DNA from: Nitrospiraceae bacterium
GTDB lineage: Bacteria; Nitrospirota; Nitrospiria; Nitrospirales; UBA8639
NCBI GenBank assembly: GCA_020632595.1
Contig: JACKFF010000016.1
Span: 1 to 64,000 of the forward strand
Length of the DNA stretch: 64,000 nucleotides
Direction of reading: 5' to 3'
Shown here: positions 62,325-64,000 of the stretch, piece by piece
How the letters are laid out: every line of letters starts with the position of its first letter
How positions within the stretch are numbered: the first letter of the stretch is position 1
Program-made: the position numbers and the translations under genes
The notes under the pieces: generated by a model
What the model was told of the DNA's origin: nothing
Databases searched by the model: none
Seen by the model: the letters and a program-made list of their open reading frames with translations, nothing else

Positions 62325-64000
62325 TCACAGGTGATCAAAGATTCCAAGAGTGGCTTTGACTTTTCGGGCGACCGTTTCTGTTTCCTTTAATTGTGGGCGT
62401 GTTCCGTTTGTGATGGGTTCTCCGAACGGCCGGGCTATTCCATTCTTGATAAGGGAATCATGCAGCATGGTGAGATTTCGACGTGGTTGCACCAAACCCG
62501 CACGAATCAACCGGGCGCACAGCCGTTCCAAGCCCTGCTGTGGACGAGCCGTTCCCCGTTTATTCAAGGGCTGGGATTGGGCTCGTTGAATAATCTTCTC
62601 ACTGAGCCGTACTTTCCATGTTGGGGAATTTTCCGGAAGTGGAACAATATAAACCGGCTTGCCCAGAGAAGCCGCCTCCGCCAACATGGATTCGCTTTCT
62701 CCTGTGACGATAATGACATCGGCACCACCCAAATAGGCGAAATAAGGATTGTCAGGCTGGTTTGGCTCCCACTTATGCACAAAATGTTCAGGGAGCAATG
62801 TTGACTCAAGAGCGTGACTCAGGTCTTTGCCCGTTCGGGGAGACGTGACGGCAAATATTTTCCCATGGCATTTTTGCGCAAGCTGTTTGAGTTGGCCACC
62901 AATCGTGCGAGCCATATCGGGAGTAAATTTGAACCGTGCGGTGGCACCTCCCACGACGAAGACAATGCGAGGATGTGGAGCGTTGTCGAAAAGATTTGGC
63001 CATCGCTGCTTCACCCTATCCAAACTGTCCTGAGTTAATTCGTTCAATGGGGCCACTGTCTCGATGCGGTGCGGATGTGGAGGGAAGCCGTAATAGGACG
63101 GAGTGATGACCACATCAAATAAGTCAGCCGAGCATCCTCCTTTTCGCCCCAATTGAATGAGACGTGTTTTCCCCCGGCTTTGTTCACGAATCCATCTGGC
63201 AATTGGTGCTGGTCGCCATCCGGTAGAAATCACGAGGTCTGGCCATGGGGGACAGAGGGGGGAAGAGTGGGCTCTATCTACGCCTATCATATTTGGAGGG
63301 AATAATCCCCACACGAGTTTTTGAATTTTATGCCACCCGTAGAACCGCAACTGTTTAATTTCATAAGGCCATCCCAACGACTTCGCGAGTACTTCTGATT
63401 GAGTGGTATGTCCAACTTTGCCGTCCGAGAGTATCCAGGTTCGCGGGGGAGAACCGATCCAATGGCCTCCACAACGGATATATCTTTGCGGAATTCCCTT
63501 AGGTGCTTCTGTGTGGGACACAAGCTTCCAGTGAATTGCCGGATAGCGGGCACCAATGGATTCAAGGTGACCCATCCACCGGTTAATTTTTTGTTTCAAG
63601 CAGGCGTGAGGAGTTTCAGCAGCATTGGATTGGTCGGGGTTGGTGATTTCTATCGCTATATAGACCATGCCATGTGCACGGTTAAACATTTCTTCAATAA
63701 CCCAGGGGATATCTTCATCCGGGACGAGATGAAGCCCACCGGGTGACAGGACCAGGTCGAATTGTCGGGAAGGCAGAGGGCCAGAGTTTTCCTGACACAG
63801 ATCCATTGTGGTCATGGTTAATGAGGAGAGGTCTGTAGCCCGAAGGTGTTCGGGAATACTTTCGAACAGTGGCCCAAAATGACAATACAAAAGCGACTTG
63901 GCCTGGAGGGTGCGCATCGCGTCTTGAAGTTCGTGTATGGTCTCGACATCCTGATAAGGAGATGGGTTCGTCGGGGCAATATTCCGGCGATCTCTCGTCT
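62325..64000 (-). CDS. Methyltransferase-like domain fused to ELM1/GtrOC1-type glycosyltransferase (N-terminus outside window)
   Basis: The frame remains open from the first ATG at 63917 to the right edge, so the N-terminus is missing. The first about 130 residues resemble the end of a class I methyltransferase (FDLVLSPGGLHLVPDEDIPWV). Then follows a domain of the ELM1/GtrOC1 (DUF1022) family with WILSDGKVGHTTQSE, ISTGWRPAP, FVVGGATARF and VTGESESMLAEA. That family is linked to surface glycan synthesis. It lies 63 nt before the surface carbohydrate gene. The fusion is unusual. Confidence 0.8.
   Translation of the reverse strand, partial: TRDRRNIAPTNPSPYQDVETIHELQDAMRTLQAKSLLYCHFGPLFESIPEHLRATDLSSLTMTTMDLCQENSGPLPSRQFDLVLSPGGLHLVPDEDIPWVIEEMFNRAHGMVYIAIEITNPDQSNAAETPHACLKQKINRWMGHLESIGARYPAIHWKLVSHTEAPKGIPQRYIRCGGHWIGSPPRTWILSDGKVGHTTQSEVLAKSLGWPYEIKQLRFYGWHKIQKLVWGLFPPNMIGVDRAHSSPLCPPWPDLVISTGWRPAPIARWIREQSRGKTRLIQLGRKGGCSADLFDVVITPSYYGFPPHPHRIETVAPLNELTQDSLDRVKQRWPNLFDNAPHPRIVFVVGGATARFKFTPDMARTIGGQLKQLAQKCHGKIFAVTSPRTGKDLSHALESTLLPEHFVHKWEPNQPDNPYFAYLGGADVIIVTGESESMLAEAASLGKPVYIVPLPENSPTWKVRLSEKIIQRAQSQPLNKRGTARPQQGLERLCARLIRAGLVQPRRNLTMLHDSLIKNGIARPFGEPITNGTRPQLKETETVARKVKATLGIFDHL

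Noticed and set aside
1..64000. tRNA, rRNA, tmRNA, SRP RNA, RNase P or CRISPR array
   Set aside because: No characteristic conserved stretches or regularly spaced repeats were seen by eye; a covariance-model scan would be needed to exclude small RNAs.

Overview
The window reads as a chromosomal piece of a diderm, didthiolic-free bacterium of Nitrospira type. The grounds are a complete-looking System I cytochrome c maturation locus, BamD, lipid A modification genes, a bacterial Thi4 thiazole synthase beside ThiC, intermediate base composition and overall protein style. The assignment to Nitrospirota (perhaps a lower-GC, marine-type Nitrospira) is inference from resemblance, not from a marker gene. 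No rRNA, tRNA, CRISPR array or intact insertion sequence was recognised.

1-31.8 kb is mostly housekeeping. Cytochrome c maturation comes first: ccmA-ccmB, then ccmC, a CcmE-like/CcmD-like fusion, ccmE and ccmF on the minus strand, and a thioredoxin lipoprotein plus CcdA on the plus strand. It is followed by galE, bamD, fabH, ispH, smc, a ferredoxin, an EamA transporter and small unknowns. A thiamin operon (thiC, thi4, a TPR protein, a degenerate receiver, ygfZ) lies under a TPP riboswitch with its own promoter and terminator. Then come nadA, ileS-lspA, a DUF2141 protein and an SGNH hydrolase.

32.0-43.2 kb is a 4-amino-4-deoxy-L-arabinose (Ara4N) lipid A modification locus: an SMR-type ArnE/F-like carrier, an OmpR-type two-component system, arnB, arnC, arnA split into two genes, arnD and a convergent arnT. 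The locus carries traces of a duplicated SMR-arnB module that decayed reciprocally: one copy keeps the transporter, the other keeps the aminotransferase. A 144-bp MITE-like element lies just upstream of the regulator. No Ugd gene is present in the window.

43.5-64 kb is an accessory surface-glycan region. It has two glycosyltransferases, an APH-fold-like protein, two 2-oxoglutarate-dependent oxygenases on either side of a phosphoglycerate mutase, then a rearranged patch (orphan RHS tip, ankyrin lipoprotein, their broken copies, a methyltransferase and its duplicated tail). A minus-strand operon follows with a nonulosonate-type toolkit: a NeuB-cupin fusion, a CMP-sugar synthetase, a HAD phosphatase, a Gfo/Idh/MocA oxidoreductase, methyltransferases, a surface-polysaccharide GT-B protein, and a methyltransferase-like/ELM1 fusion that runs off the right edge. 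Together the right half looks devoted to remodelling the outer membrane surface by lipid A charge modification and an unusual acidic-sugar glycan.
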